From: Guillardia theta CCMP2712
Lineage: Eukaryota; Cryptophyceae; Pyrenomonadales; Geminigeraceae
Reading direction: 5' to 3'
Length of the DNA: 64,000 nt
NCBI RefSeq assembly: GCF_000315625.1
Contig: NW_005434630.1
Span: 490,505-554,504 of the forward strand
The translations under genes were made by a program, and so were the position numbers. Below the pieces are notes generated by a model. That model worked only from the letters and a program-made list of their open reading frames with translations, was not told where the DNA came from and did no database searches. Positions 45,482 to 56,843 of this stretch are shown here, piece after piece. How positions within the stretch are numbered: the stretch's first letter is position 1; each line of letters begins with the position of its first letter.

Positions 45482-46643
45482 ATGCAGACGCCAGCGCGGG
45501 GTCCCCGAGAAGAAGGGACGAGCATGGCGCGAAGCCCGAACTCCTCCTCCTCTACCACGTTCTCTCCCTCCGCTTCATCCATCTCCTCCTCACATCTCGG
45601 TTCCTCTCGTAAAGTCCCATCTGCCCTCTCCCTGTCTCCTTGCAGCAACAAACCATTGGGTCCGTCTCCCCGGCAGGACAACAAGGTGGTTCTGACCTGT
45701 ATCGACGTCGCAGATGCAGTAGCCTCTAGCAGAGGAAGGAAGCTAGAGGAAGTTTTCCACCCCTCTCCGAACAGAAGAGAGCAGATCGTGCCCAAAGACG
45801 ACGCGCAGCGGATACAAGCAAACATGGATGGCGTTCCAGACGACGTCAACATCCTGCGGCTGCAGCTAGAGCTGCAGATGAAGCGGCTATCATCGATAGA
45901 GGAGGAGATGAAGCAGCGGTACGAGAGGCTGCGCGATGAGGCCGTGCAGCATGGTATGAAGATGCTTGACGAGGAGAAAGCAAGAAGCAACGAGATGCAT
46001 GCCTTGCTGCAAGTTAAGATCGAGTCCCTCGAGGAGGAGCTGCAGAGGACGCGAAGAAAGCTGGGGAAGAAGGTCAGACATTTTTGTTTCACCCGCGCCT
46101 CATGTCTGACGATCCTGCAGTGTTCGGAATATGAGGAGCTGTTGGCCATGGCGAATGAGTTGGCAGTGGAGCAGGAGGGAGTTCCGGTTGAGCACGGGAA
46201 GAAGACAAGGATTCACGACCAATGCGTGCAGACAAGCGACTTGTCAGACCACACGACCATCTCAGCGGATAGCCTCAGTGTGGACGATGACCATTTCCCC
46301 CACCACGTCACGGTACATGCCTCCCGGCATTGCTGCAAGTTTCTCATCGCATGCCTCTAGGATGAAGTGCAGACAAGGGACGGGTCAGTAGCGTCAAACG
46401 ACGAGCTCTCCAAGGAGAAGTCTCAAGAGCCGATTACCAAGGATCGAGTCTGTTGGTACCTGGTGACTCCGACTGCTTGCATTTGCCGACAAGTTTTGAC
46501 TTCGTTCACAGGACGCGTCCCATCGCAACGTAGCCGAGATGCTGACCCCTCGAGGCTCCCGCTTTTGCTCGGTACTCGACGGGTCGGATTCCAGCAAAGA
46601 AACGCTGTGGAAGTCGTTGTCGAGTGCTTTCAAGTGGAATTGA
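45482..46643 (+). CDS. Coiled-coil protein with disordered Ser-rich N-terminus
   Basis: The ATG at 45482 is preferred over an in-frame upstream codon that lies in ACCCC-rich spacer. The N-terminus is Ser/Pro-rich (SSSSTTFSPSASSISSSHLG). Then VVLTCIDVADAVASSRGRK leads into a long helix (VNILRLQLELQMKRLSSIEE ... ESLEEELQRTRRKLGKK). Introns with GTCAGA, GTACAT and similar donors join CSEYEELLAMANELAVEQEG, IHDQCVQTSDLSDHTTISAD, EVQTRDGSVASNDELSKEKS and the final TLWKSLSSAFKWN, stop at 46641-46643. Coiled-coil length and heptad-like hydrophobics suggest a dimerising structural or adaptor protein. No family was recognised. Confidence 0.65.
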
Positions 46644-46989
46644 TGAGAAGTGTCGGAGGCAAGTGTAGTCAATTAAAGGTTATCTCCAGTCGTACGCGCA
46701 TATGACTTGAGCCAACATCTTCCGTATTGAGGAGGGGGGGGGGGGTCAGGGAGTGATGAGAGGGGGTCAGGGAGGAGAGGGAGGAGAGGAAGGAGAGAGA
46801 GGGAGTGAGTGAGTTGACGAGAAACCAAATTTACAGCTTGAATTGAGTTTCTCTGCCACTATCAACTATTGACGGCAGAAGCTAGTAGTTGCGACGTCGG
46901 CTTCCTAGTCGGGAGAGGTCGAAACGGCGCCTGCAGAATCTCCTAGTCAGACAAGTGATGAGAGGAGGAAGAGAAGTTCGAAGCAGCTA
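46644..46989. other. Tail-to-tail spacer with a poly-G stretch
   Basis: A run of about 12 G near 46733-46745 and two GGGGGTCAGGGA repeats follow the coiled-coil gene. The rest is probably the 3' UTRs of the two convergent genes. Confidence 0.35.
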
Positions 46990-48611
46990 TCAAGGAGAGG
47001 CTGGAGGGATAAGGCAGTGACGGGGGCATCGGTCCACCTGAGTCGTACTGCCTCCATGTTGTTGTTGTCCATTTCCATGACTTAAAATCGAGCCAACCAA
47101 TCCGCTGGATCTGCTTCCGTTGCTTCCGTTGGCGGCAGCAGCCGGTGGCTCTTGTGATGCACCGTTGGCATACCTGCAGCGAGCATGTAAGAGGGAGCAG
47201 TCGGTCTCAGGATGATCCTACGGGAAGGGAACCATCTTGAAGGGGCTTGCTTCCTGTGGCTTTTCAGAGCCTTGCAATGATGTATGGTGACCTGGAGCTA
47301 GTCCCTTCAGCTCCTGCAGGCATCATAACAAGGTTCAACACCTGCTGATGACGTCTCTTGAGGCCTGTTGATGTTCAACATCGCGAGTAATTGCGAACCT
47401 GTCCCTGACGTCAGCTAACGGGTGTCACCTTTCTCCTCCCCATGCACCCGCATCGTCTCTCTGGGGCAGTTGGTACACTCCATGCGCAGGGGCCTGACCG
47501 TGAGACAGCAGTTTCCTCTCCAGTTCTTCGACCGAAGTCACTCCAGCCGTCTCGTTCCCCCCCCTAGGAGCCCCTGGCGTTGCAAGAATGGAGTCTCCGG
47601 CAAACCTAAAAGGCTCCATGGGCTTGTCGGAGAGGATCCCCGCCGAGCTCTTGTGCATCAGTCGCTCGCCTGCATCTGCCTGCATGTGCACAGGAGCATC
47701 CAGCTTGAGGGGTGGAGGAACCTGCGTTTGATCGTTCCTGGCCCCAGGAGGAGTGCTGAGGATGGAAGGGTAGGGCCGCACGTCCCTCACGGGGATCTCG
47801 TAGACCCCCTCATGCTCATACCCATCGAAGAGGATCGCGCAGTAGTCCATCCCGTACTGGTGTACCGTCCCGTCGTACCACTGGCCGTCCAGGAACAGAG
47901 CGTTGACGCGCGTTCCGGGGACGATGGCGCTGCTGGCACCGGAGCTGTGGTGGGATGGAGCTTCTTGGAAGGAGCTGGTGATGATGGCTGGGTCGGAGAA
48001 GACTGGGTTCATGCCTGGCCTCGCTGCGATCTTGGGCAACGGGAGGCTGCTCGGAGGCGGTGAGTTGAGGAAGGCACCTCCGGCAAACTTCCCGTTGTGT
48101 GAGGTTTGAGAATTCTTGTTGGATGCAGGCGGAGCGTTCGCCTTGTGCTGCACAGCAAACGGACGGACAGCCGTTGCCTTGTTGGCAGCAGCTGCCACCT
48201 GGTTATTTACAAGCGCGACGTTGGTGGTCGCCTTCGCCCCCTTCTTCTTCCCTTTCCCCTGGTTCGGCACCAATCGCAAATCCTGATTGACGACCGGAGT
48301 CCCGTCCTGCAGGAAGGAGCGCAGTGTCAGAAGTTCATGTACAGGATGACTTCATCTTCTACAGGGAGGTCGGGACGAGGAGGAAGAGCAGGCGGGGAGG
48401 GGCGCGTGCAATACAGACAGGAGGGAACAGTCAGCGGCAGGAAGGGGCGGGAGATAGGAGGAGAAAGGAGGAGGAGGAGGAGGAGGAGGAGGAGGAGCTG
48501 AGCGGTTACCTCTCCTTGGATGAAGTAAGGAACCAGCGGCCTCTCATTGTTTCTCCCCAGCCTGTCTCCTCCTCGATCCCCATCGAACCCGCCGCCTCCC
48601 GCAGTCGCCAT
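46990..48611 (-). CDS. Tudor/Agenet-like domain protein
   Basis: Exon 1 starts at 48611 with MATAGGGGFDGDRGGDRLGR and ends VPYFIQGE before an intron carrying (TCC)n. The next exon begins DGTPVVNQDLRLVPNQGKGK, with basic and Asn/Ala-rich disorder. The one folded unit is GTRVNALFLDGQWYDGTVHQ followed by YGMDYCAILFDGYEHEGVYE and IPVRDVRPYP, which has the length and aromatic pattern of a Tudor-like barrel (WY plus YG..Y plus FDGY). Further exons probably add ELKGLAPGHHTSLQGSEKPQ and YANGASQEPPAAANGSNGSR, with stop at 46990-46992. Tudor-like barrels bind methylated Lys/Arg or act as RNA-granule adaptors. A role in chromatin or RNA processing is inference. Confidence 0.65.
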
Positions 48612-49257
48612 GCTCCCCGAACGTCTGATGACCCCACCCCTTGTTTAACCCCCAAACATTCGAGCAATCACCCCTCCACGAGAATGACTACCCCTACTTT
48701 CTACCGGTACGACAAGTATATCTAGCGGGGATTTGGACTCGTTTATGACCCACCCTGACAAGTTCATCAGCAGGTGGACCCCCACCCCCTGGAGATCATA
48801 TTCAATGTGCCTCCCAGAAAATGGCAGGCGGAGTTGAAGCCGCTGCTTCCTCCTCCTGCTCAGGGACAGTCGTGGATACCCGCCGGCGAGCGCGAGGAGG
48901 AAGCGCTCAAGGTGGAGTGAGCCAGCTCACGAGGAAGCTTCACAACGATCTTCTTGACAGCTTTCATGGTGGCATGTGCGGATCTAACCTTGCTCTTGGA
49001 CTTTGCATCGCAACGATTTTATCTTCTTGTGATCACAAGCATGCTCGCAGCGGTCAAGTCTCCTTGCAACTCCTCTCAACCTGGTTTGCTCTCCTCTATC
49101 CTCTCGCTGACCTTCTTCGTACTCTCTGACCCTACAGCTCTCCACTCTCGCACGTTCACCAGGCAGGACAAGAGGAGGAGCTCTTCCCTCCCTCGTCGCA
49201 ACATGAGCGAGGGTGGGAGGAGGAGGCGAGGGCCTCAAGTGGGCCCTCACCTCCTCC
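48612..49257. other. Intergenic stretch; ACCCC-rich start, one unproven coding frame
   Basis: Positions 48625-48800 carry ACCCC tracts upstream of the Tudor-like gene. At about 48773-48920 a plus-strand frame reads QVDPHPLEIIFNVPPRKWQA and then a Pro-rich tail to a TGA, while another frame from 48821 stays open for 102 codons. Neither has a start, splice context or family that I can support. The remainder is the 3' side of the HAD gene. Confidence 0.3.
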
Positions 49258-50315
49258 TCACTTGAGGACGGGCAGTACTCCGGGGATCTTCCTCACGTCC
49301 ACCACTGACATCCCTGCGCTCAGCGCTGCCTCCACTCCAGCATCCGCGTCCTCGTACACCCTGGCGCCTCCCGTCAGCCCTCACCGCCCCCACCTCCTCC
49401 CTTCAACCTACCGGCACTTGTCGGGGGGGATCCCCAGGCTCCTGGCAGCTGTCAGGAACGGGTCAGGATGCGGCTTGTGCCTCTCAACGTCCTCCGCGCA
49501 GATGAGGACGGCGAAGAGAGTCTCGAGCTTGCACTGGCTCAGGAACTTGGCGACCATCTTCCGAGGCCCTGCGGCGCCAGGGTCAGGCACGGGGAGAGGG
49601 GAGGAGGAGAGGGCGGGGGGAGAGGGGAGGAGGAGAGGGGTGCGGGAGAGGGCAGGGGGAGAGGGCAGGGGGAGTGGGCGGGGGGAGGAGGAGGGACAGT
49701 AAGGTCACCGCTACTGACGACCGCCATTGGGATTCTGCCATGGTTTGCTCGGGCAATGTCACAGACGGGTTTGATCTCCCTGACTAGCGGGATCATCTCA
49801 GAAGCAAGGTCGTCCTTCTTCCTGTAGAACGCGTCCGGGTCGACATCCACCGCCTGCTCCTTGCAGAGAATCTTGAAGGTCTCCTCAACTGTCTTGCCCG
49901 CGTGCGAGTAGAACTCTTCTTCTGTCAGCTTCATCCCAAAGTGCTCGCACGTCTTGATCCAGTTCTGCATGCGACGTCAGCCGCAGAGATGCAGGAGTGG
50001 AGAAGAAGCCGCTCTTACCTCACACCACATGGGCATGGAGTCGACCAGAGTGCCATCGCAGTCGAAGATGAGGGCTTCCACGCCGCTCAAGTCCTCTATG
50101 TTGTCTATCTTCATCGCGGGAAGGCCCTTCCTTGCTACGGTCGTGGACAGCGGCGAACGTCGGCGTACGACAGCAGCGGATGGGAAGGATGGGAATGAAG
50201 GCTGGAAGGCAAGGAACGAAGCTTGGTACAAAGAGGAGGGGGAGGGGAGGAGGGAGGAGGAGGGAGGGAGGAGGAGGGAGCAAACTACGAGGATCAGGTG
50301 CAGCGGCTTCTTCAT
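49258..50315 (-). CDS. HAD-superfamily phosphatase, beta-phosphoglucomutase-like, with N-terminal leader
   Basis: The ATG at 50315 opens a signal peptide (LHLILVVCSLLLPPSSSLL) and a Ser/Ala/Phe-rich stretch (YQASFLAFQPSFPSFPSAAV), which would suit a bipartite plastid leader. Motif I is LIFDCDGTLVDSMPMW. The cap domain includes FGMKLTEEEFYSHAGKTVEE. Motif II is AVVSSGD, motif III is VERHKPHPDPFLTAARSLGI, and motif IV is VYEDADAGVEAALSAGM, after which the protein ends in IPGVLPVLK with stop at 49258-49260. All four HAD motifs are present, so the enzyme should be active with the first Asp as nucleophile. Relatives dephosphorylate sugar phosphates (for example YqaB). The middle intron is a G-rich minisatellite. 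Confidence 0.85.
49596..49694. repeat. G-rich minisatellite in HAD gene intron
   Basis: Imperfect repeats of GGGGAGAGGG and GAGGAGGAGAGGGG. On the sense strand of the HAD gene this is a long polypyrimidine tract before the acceptor. Confidence 0.85.
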
Positions 50316-50494
50316 CCCGCCATAGCAGGCGATGCCGTCGGGATGGGGAATAGGGTGGGTACTCTTGATACCAGGGGTAGTGTATTCTGTATTGAGTTTT
50401 CAGGTACCACATACGAGGGGTGGTGGTTAGAGGTGGGTGCAAAGAATGGGGGTCGGGGTGGGGTGGGGTGGTTGGTGTGGTAGATTTTGAAGCG
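50316..50494. promoter_or_regulatory. Short divergent promoter region with GGGGT tracts
   Basis: A 179-bp head-to-head spacer between the HAD phosphatase and MUS81 genes. It carries GGGGTAGTG, GGGTGGG and GTGGGGTGGGGTGG motifs. Confidence 0.5.
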
Positions 50495-53305
50495 ATGGTG
50501 GGACCCAACGAGGAGGCAGGGAAGATGCTCAAGGAGGCGGCGAAGAAGGCGAGAAGCGAAGGCATGGCGAAGGCTCTCCTCAAGGCCGCCAGAAATGTGA
50601 GCGCATGTCCCCTCCCCATCAGGAGCAAGCACGAGGCCATGGCGATCAAAGGGGTGGGTGAGAAGATCGCTGGTATGATTATGAGGATGATCGAGGGGAG
50701 GGGAGCAGGTCAGGCAGACGAGGTGGATCATGATGCAGCTCAGCCTCGAGATGTTGCTGGAGCTCTGACAGGCGAGAGCGCCTCCATGCTTGAGACCGAC
50801 CGACATCGCGAGGGGGAGCAAGGAAAGAAAAAGCGGAGGCGGGAAAACAAAAATGCGAGCAACGAGGCGGAGGACGAGACGTCAGAACCTGCTCATCGAC
50901 CAGACCGACAGTACCAGCCGAAGACAAGGAGCGGAGCATACGCTCTCCTGATAGGTCTGTATAGGATGGAGAAGGTGCTCTCAGTGAAGCTCCTTTGCGG
51001 AGGGAGGGGCTGAACTGCGAGCAGGGGATAGGAACGGGAGTGTGCGTACGACCTGATCGAGAGACTCTCGCGAAGTTCTCGCAGCAGGTAAGAGGATGGA
51101 AGACGTTGTGATCATGTGCTGAAGCTGCTGCAGTGGGCAGATGAGAGGATTCTGTGCGATAGAGCGCATTATTGTGGATGGGACTCCATGAACAGGACCC
51201 TGGTGTGCTGTCGGTTGTCGTGGCGGAGGTTGTTGATGCTGCTCAGGTTCCCAAGGGTCTTGTCCAGGCATACAGGAATGGTCCCCGCAAAGTCTTTGAG
51301 CTGTCTCAAGAGGGGAGGGCGCTGGCGGAGGCGTTGAACGTCAGAGTATTGGAGTCAGAAACAGGAGAAGCAGGGGGAGGATCAGGAAGCGAGGTGAAGG
51401 GAATTCTACTCGTTGCTTCTCTGACTGTCTCGGGCAGTCTGTAGCGACAACAAGCTCGATCGGGGACAGGAGGCCAGGAGATCGCAACGTCGGGAGGTGA
51501 TGACATGTCAGGTCGAGGTAGCGGAATGATCCTGTTGATGACAGTCACGAGCCTTCTGACTTGCGGGCCTGTGAGCTCGTCGGAGAGTCAGCGGTGAGAT
51601 AGTAAGTCCAGCTACAGCCGAGCTGATCTCCTCGCGTCAGGCTGGCTCGCGTCGCCTGCCCGATGGGTCGAAGCTGGAGGTTCTGCTGCTGGTGGACAAC
51701 AACGAGCCCCCTGAGGTTCTTCACTTCGTGGAGGCGAAGCACATCAGGTCAAGTCGCCTCCTCCTGCTCCCAGTGCGTGATCTGATCCGATAGGTACAAG
51801 AGGACGCAGCTCATGATCGGAGACTTCATGTGGGTTGCCGTCCCGCAGGTTGGACGCTGGAAGAGGAGGAGGCGGTGGTGGTGGCGGCTGCTGAAGAGGA
51901 GGTGGTGGCTGAAGAGAAGGAGGCTGAGAAGGGTCTACAGGGTCAAGAAGTCGCATCTGTGAAGCTTGAGGATGCTGTGAGCTTCTGGTCGTCCACATCC
52001 TCCCCTGGCGACTCACTCGCTCCCCCAGATTGTCCTGGACTTCATCATCGAGCGCAAGAGCGTCAGCGACCTGCACAGCAGCGTCATCTCCAAGCGATAC
52101 GAGTCGCAGAAGTACAGGCTGCAGCGATCGGGTGAGGAGGGAGGAGGAGGGAAGAGGGACGAGTGAAGGCTTGTGCTCCACAGGCTTCAGCAGGATCGTC
52201 TACCTGCTTGAAAACTCAGTGGACGGAATGAGGCAGTCCGGGTACCACGGTTAAGAGAAGCGAGCGGACAAGGTGCTGTGCTGAACGAGTTAGCAGATGT
52301 GACGGAGGAGGTGGAGAAGCGAATACGAAGCTCGACTGTTGACATTCAGATTCACAGTCAGTTCTTCCTGCACCAGACTGGCAACTGGAAGGTCAGAGAT
52401 CGACCTAATCTCCATATCACTCCCTTCTCCCTCCTCTCCCTCCTCCTCTCCCTCCTCCTCTACTGTCGCTTCCGCCATTTGCCCACGTTGCTCTTCTCCG
52501 ATGACTCACGTTCCTTCCAGGAGACTGTCGATCTGCTGCACCTTATGACGCAAAAGATATCTTTGATGCTGAGAAACCAAGGCCTCTCCTCTGACGTTGC
52601 CATGCTCATTGAGCATGACCTCGTCACCTTCAAGGCTTTCTCGGTACCTCAACACTCATCCTCTTCCCCCCGTGTCATCCCCACCCTCTGCTCCTCCTCC
52701 TCCTCTCTTCCGGAACCTCTTCTCTTCTCCCTTCCCTGCTTCTGCTCCTCCCCCTTGTTGTTCTCAATCTGTAAACTCTGTCTGCTGTTACGGCTCCTCC
52801 TAAAAGTTCGACTGGCAGGACCGCATGAAGAACTTGTCCTCTCGCACTTTCTCGGAACTTCTGCAGATCCAGGTGAGGAAGGAGGAGACTAGGAGTAGGA
52901 GAACTGCGGTGGGGAAGGGACATGTGTAGAACTACTCGAGCAGTGGGTGTGAGGAGCAGAGAAGACCAAGGGAGGGGAGCAGCAGCAGCAGCAGCAGCAG
53001 GTCACAACGTCGGTGGTGGTGAGACCGTGGCAGCTGGCTAGCGCTGTTCAAGGCCTCGGCTCCAAGGCGGTCGACACCCTCGTCGAGGAGTTCGCGACGC
53101 TCCCGGCGCTTCTTGACTTCTGCCGCCGCTGCCAGTCGCTGGAAAACTTCAAGAAGATCGTCACGTGGGTGCTGGCCGCCTCCCTCCAGCTGCTGACGAG
53201 CTGAGCAGGCAGAAGTTCCGTGAGAAGAACAATAGGGCGCTGAACCCGAAAGTGATCGAGAGGTTGTGGATGCTTTGCGAAGGGAGGGAGGGCGGACAAG
53301 AATAG
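50495..53305 (+). CDS. MUS81: Structure-specific endonuclease MUS81
   Basis: The start ATG at 50495 begins MVGPNEEAGKMLKEAAKKAR, followed by a helix-hairpin-helix (AMAIKGVGEKIAGMIMRMIE). After a disordered region comes YQPKTRSGAYALLIGLYRME, a conserved MUS81 block, then a winged-helix-like segment. The nuclease domain has LEVLLLVDNNEPPEVL, LMIGDFMWVAVP and FIIERKSVSDLHSSVISKRY, giving the catalytic GDF...ERKxxxD signature. Then come YRLQRSGFSRIVYLLENSV and the tandem C-terminal HhH with LASAVQGLGSKAVDTLVEEF. It ends VIERLWMLCEGREGGQE, stop at 53303-53305. MUS81, with an EME1-type partner, cuts stalled forks and nicked Holliday junctions in the nucleus. Introns are short and pyrimidine-rich. 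It is convergent with the SulP gene. Confidence 0.9.
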
Positions 53306-53626
53306 AGATAGAGAGAAGGGGGAGAGGAGGAGGAAGACGAGGTTCAAACAAGATGCGGTGGAGCAAGCGGAGTCTGCGAGATAAAACCGAGGGAGAGAGC
53401 AGGGACGAGAGGCGCAAGGTTGACTTGAGTGATTCATTTAAGCTTGTTGAGAACCATGTCAGGTGGCAGTCCGAGATTGCTTCACTCCCTGTCAGCCTCT
53501 GCCTTGTGCTGCTTACCTGCACAAGTTAATCTCCTCCTCCTCATCTCCATGACGATCCTCATGCTCTCGCCCTCCCTTCCTGAGAGATGGAGGGGTGAGC
53601 AGAGAGCGAGACGACGAGAACCCTAC
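53306..53626. other. Tail-to-tail spacer, purine-rich
   Basis: About 320 bp between the MUS81 and SulP stops. Basic frames are open here but show no domain, so this is probably 3' UTR. No ACCCC tract is present. Confidence 0.35.
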
Positions 53627-56060
53627 TCAGGCATTCTTCTGCTGCTTCGTCACAATCTCAGCATTCGCATCCCCCATGTCTGGTGTGACTGACACCACAA
53701 TGTCCTCCTGGTCGTTCTGGTCGTCCTGGGGCCCATCGCCTCCTCCAGTCGTGTGCTCTTGCGACTCTCGGTCTTCTACCGCCGCATGCACGTTGCTGTA
53801 AAGCGTTGCGATCTTCTCCTCTTTCTCCCCGTGGAGCTCTTTGAGGAGCTCGTAGAACTCGTTGAACGTGAGCGCCTCTGAACCTCCATCCTCTAGCGTC
53901 CGCTCGTCCACCTTGGAGGAGGAGAACTTCTCCAGCTCGTGCGCGATCTCTATCGCCTGCTTGCGCGTGATGCGACCCGAGCCGTCCGCAGCCCTCGAGA
54001 AGTGTTGCTGCAGCTGATCCTTGGTCTTGCCGGCCACCAGGATCGAGTGGATCCCAGGGCCCATGTAGGAGGCGAGGGCGATCTCCCGCGCCAGCCTCCT
54101 CCTCACGGCCTTCTTCGCTCCTGCCAGCGCCACGCTGGTGGACGGCGAGATGCCCTTTACCTTGACGACGATGTCCTTCATGGTGCGCATGGAGGAGGAG
54201 TCGAGCCGGTTCACTCCCGACAGGTCGAGCACGAGACGCCGCAGCTCCCCCCTCGGCTTGTCCGTCTCAGACACCATGTGGAGCGCGAGCTTGACCTCGT
54301 GCAGCACGGCGTCGCGGAACCCGTTGCAGTTGGCGAACCACAAGTCCATGTCCTGCCAGCGAGTCAGAGCGAGCGACAAGCACTTACGTCACTCACAAAG
54401 CGGATAATGAGGATGCCGGGGACTGGAACGGCAGACTCCATGACCTTCATGTCATGGTAGTTGTGCGTGCCGGGCACTTGACCCAGTACGGAATAAGTGG
54501 GGCTCGAAGTCTGAAAAAGGAGCGCGATGATGGAGCAGGCGAAACCGACGGCAAGGCCGAGCTCAGCACCGAGCAGAAGGGTGGCCATGAAGGTGACGCT
54601 GAAGGCAATGAGCTCCTCCCAGGCCTCCAGCTGGTACAGGTGCCACGGCTCGTGGGTGTCGAGGAGTCCAGACACGGCGATGATGACGATGGCACCCAGC
54701 ACGGGCTTGGGGAGGTAGTAGAAGAGAGGAGTCAGAGCTCCCAGCACGATCAGCATCAGCAGCCCTGAAATGATGCCAGCCAGCTGCGTCCTCGAACCTG
54801 CATTGGCGTTCACAGCTGAGCGACCGAACCCTCCGGCTGCTGGGTAGCAGCGGAAGAAGCTGCCGACGATGTTTGAGACGCCGAAGGCGACGAGCTCTTG
54901 GTCGGGGTTGATGGCGTAGCCGTTCTTGTTTGCATACGTTAGGCCGACAGCGATGGACTCCATGTACCCCAGCATAGAGCTGATCAGCACAAATGAGAAG
55001 AGCGCTCCCATCCCTGTCGACGGCAACTCAGGTGCCTGCGGGACAGGAACACCAGCCGGGATAGTTCCGCAGATCTTGAAACCTGACTTGTCCAGACGGG
55101 CTCCCCACGAGATCTGCTCAAACAGAAGCGTCACGAGGCAACAAGGCGAGGACAATGGCCACCAGAATTCCGATGACGACGATGAGCATCGCCGAGGGAA
55201 CTTTCCTCAGCCTGGGAACTTTCTTGAACACCATCAAGAACGCCATGACTCCGATGCCCATCAGAACGGACGGCCAGTGAGCCTCACCCAACCGAGCCAG
55301 CATGTCTACAATCACAACAAATGTGTTGTTCGATTCGCTCAGGGAGTATCCCAGCACATGCTTCATCTGGCCCAGCCCTGCAGCAGAGTTACAGGAGCAG
55401 CGGGTAGCCACAGGAATAGTCACCGATGATGATGGCAGCTGCTGAGGTGAAACCGGCGACGACTGGATGCGAGAGGAAAGAGGTCAAGAAGCCAAGCTTA
55501 AACAATCCCAGCGCGAGCTGAAACAAGCCGGAGAGGAAGGAGGATGCAATAGCTAGCTTGATGAAGGCGGGGTTTGCACTTCCATCCTCTAGCTTTGCTG
55601 GAGCGATGGAGTTCAGACCATGCGAGACCAGCAGCGAGACGATGGCGACAGGGCCGACGGCGAGCTACAGCACAGCACGAGTGAGCCAAGAGCAAGAAGA
55701 TGAGGGAGGAGGGACCTGTCTGGACGTTCCTAGAAGACCGTAGACGATGAGAGGGAAAGAGCCCGTGTAGAGGCCGTAGATAGGAGGAAGGTTGGCAACG
55801 AGTGCATACGACATGCCTTGAGGAACGAGAAAGAACCCTACCGTGAGACCCGCGAATATGTCCCCCATTAGGTCCTCCCGCCATCCTCCGTTGATGTATT
55901 TGGGGATCCATACAGTAGAGGGGACGAGGCTGCTGAGCTGGTACTGACTCTTCAAGAAGCTCAGAGCTCTGTGCTTGAACGGCGGTGGTTTGTACTCGTC
56001 AAGATACTCAGTGCGCAATAGATCGACATTCTGGTCCTCCCGCTTGTCCTCGCGGTCCAT
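53627..56060 (-). CDS. SulP (SLC26-type) anion transporter with STAS domain and EF-hand-like tail
   Basis: The start at 56060 gives the cytosolic MDREDKREDQNVDLLRTEYL. The SulP signature follows: DIFAGLTVGFFLVPQGMSYA, LPPIYGLYTGSFPLIVYGLL, then LAVGPVAIVSLLVS, FIKLAIASSFLSGLFQLALG, LSHPVVAGFTSAAA, GVSNIVGSFFRCYPAAGGFG and RSAVNANAGSRTQLAG, with more helices through FSVTFMATLLLGAELGLAV. The STAS domain runs from about 54450 to 54020 (LVLDLSGVNRLDSSSMRTM). It is followed by two 12-residue EF-hand-like loops: AADGSGRITRKQ and EDGGSEALTFNE, separated by 21 residues. An acidic tail ends EIVTKQQKNA, stop at 53627. SulP proteins move sulfate, bicarbonate or chloride; the substrate here is not decidable from sequence. 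The EF-hand pair has imperfect calcium-ligand positions. Confidence 0.88.
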
Positions 56061-56843
56061 GCCGAAGAAGAAGGGTTTGACCGCAAGTGGATGAGGAGCA
56101 AGTGACGAGTAGAACAAAGAAGGAGATGAAGGTGTAGCTTGATCTGGACTCACAAGGACGAGGAAGCTAGAAGGGGAGGAGAGGAAGGAGGAGAGGGAGA
56201 GGGGGAGAGAGGGAGGAAACAGAATCCTCAAAACAAACTATACAGTCGGTGGGGGGGGGGGGGGGGACGATTGACGGGGGTGGTATCGAAATGATGGGTG
56301 GGGGTGAGATAATGTAGGGTGATGAGTGGTCTTTATTGGTACATATAAATGATAAAAAGGGGGTAGGGTAAAGCTTTTGTTGTGGTTTGTGTTCACAGAG
56401 TGATTTTGTTTTATGGAAGGGTAGGGTACTCGACGACAATTTTTTTTTCGGATAGAGATTTCAATTTTTTGTAAAACTTTTCAAATTTAAAGATTATAAT
56501 TTCAATAAAGCAGCAGATTTGAGAGTTTAGCCGCTAGGTGCACAGCACGACGGTCCTGACATGATAGATAGGGGTAGTAAGATATGAAAGTAGGGGGTAG
56601 GGGTATCTCCAGTAGTAAAGTCGCAGAGGACAAGTCCCGCCGTTACTCTGTGACTGGATCATGACCGGGTCCTTTGAGTCAATTTATAGGGGTGGTGGTG
56701 ACATGGTGGGGGGATGGCGGGTCCTGACGGGACGTGACTGGTCATGTACTATAAATCTCAGTGACAGGACCACTTCCCAACCCCCGGGTGCTCTGACTCC
56801 GACGGGCCCAGGTGGCTGAAGAGGCAGGGGAGCGAAGAGGCGA
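56061..56843. promoter_or_regulatory. Divergent spacer with GGGGT tracts and a 17-G run
   Basis: It contains a purine-rich 3' part of the SulP upstream region, a run of 17 G at 56250-56266, many GGGGTGG/GGGGTAGGG motifs (56270-56420 and 56570-56705), and between them an AT-rich section (56435-56520). Confidence 0.45.

Noticed and set aside
48821-49129. 102-codon plus-strand frame starting MAGGVEAAASS
   Set aside because: A competing frame looks at least as protein-like. No splice context, domain or clear leader supports either.
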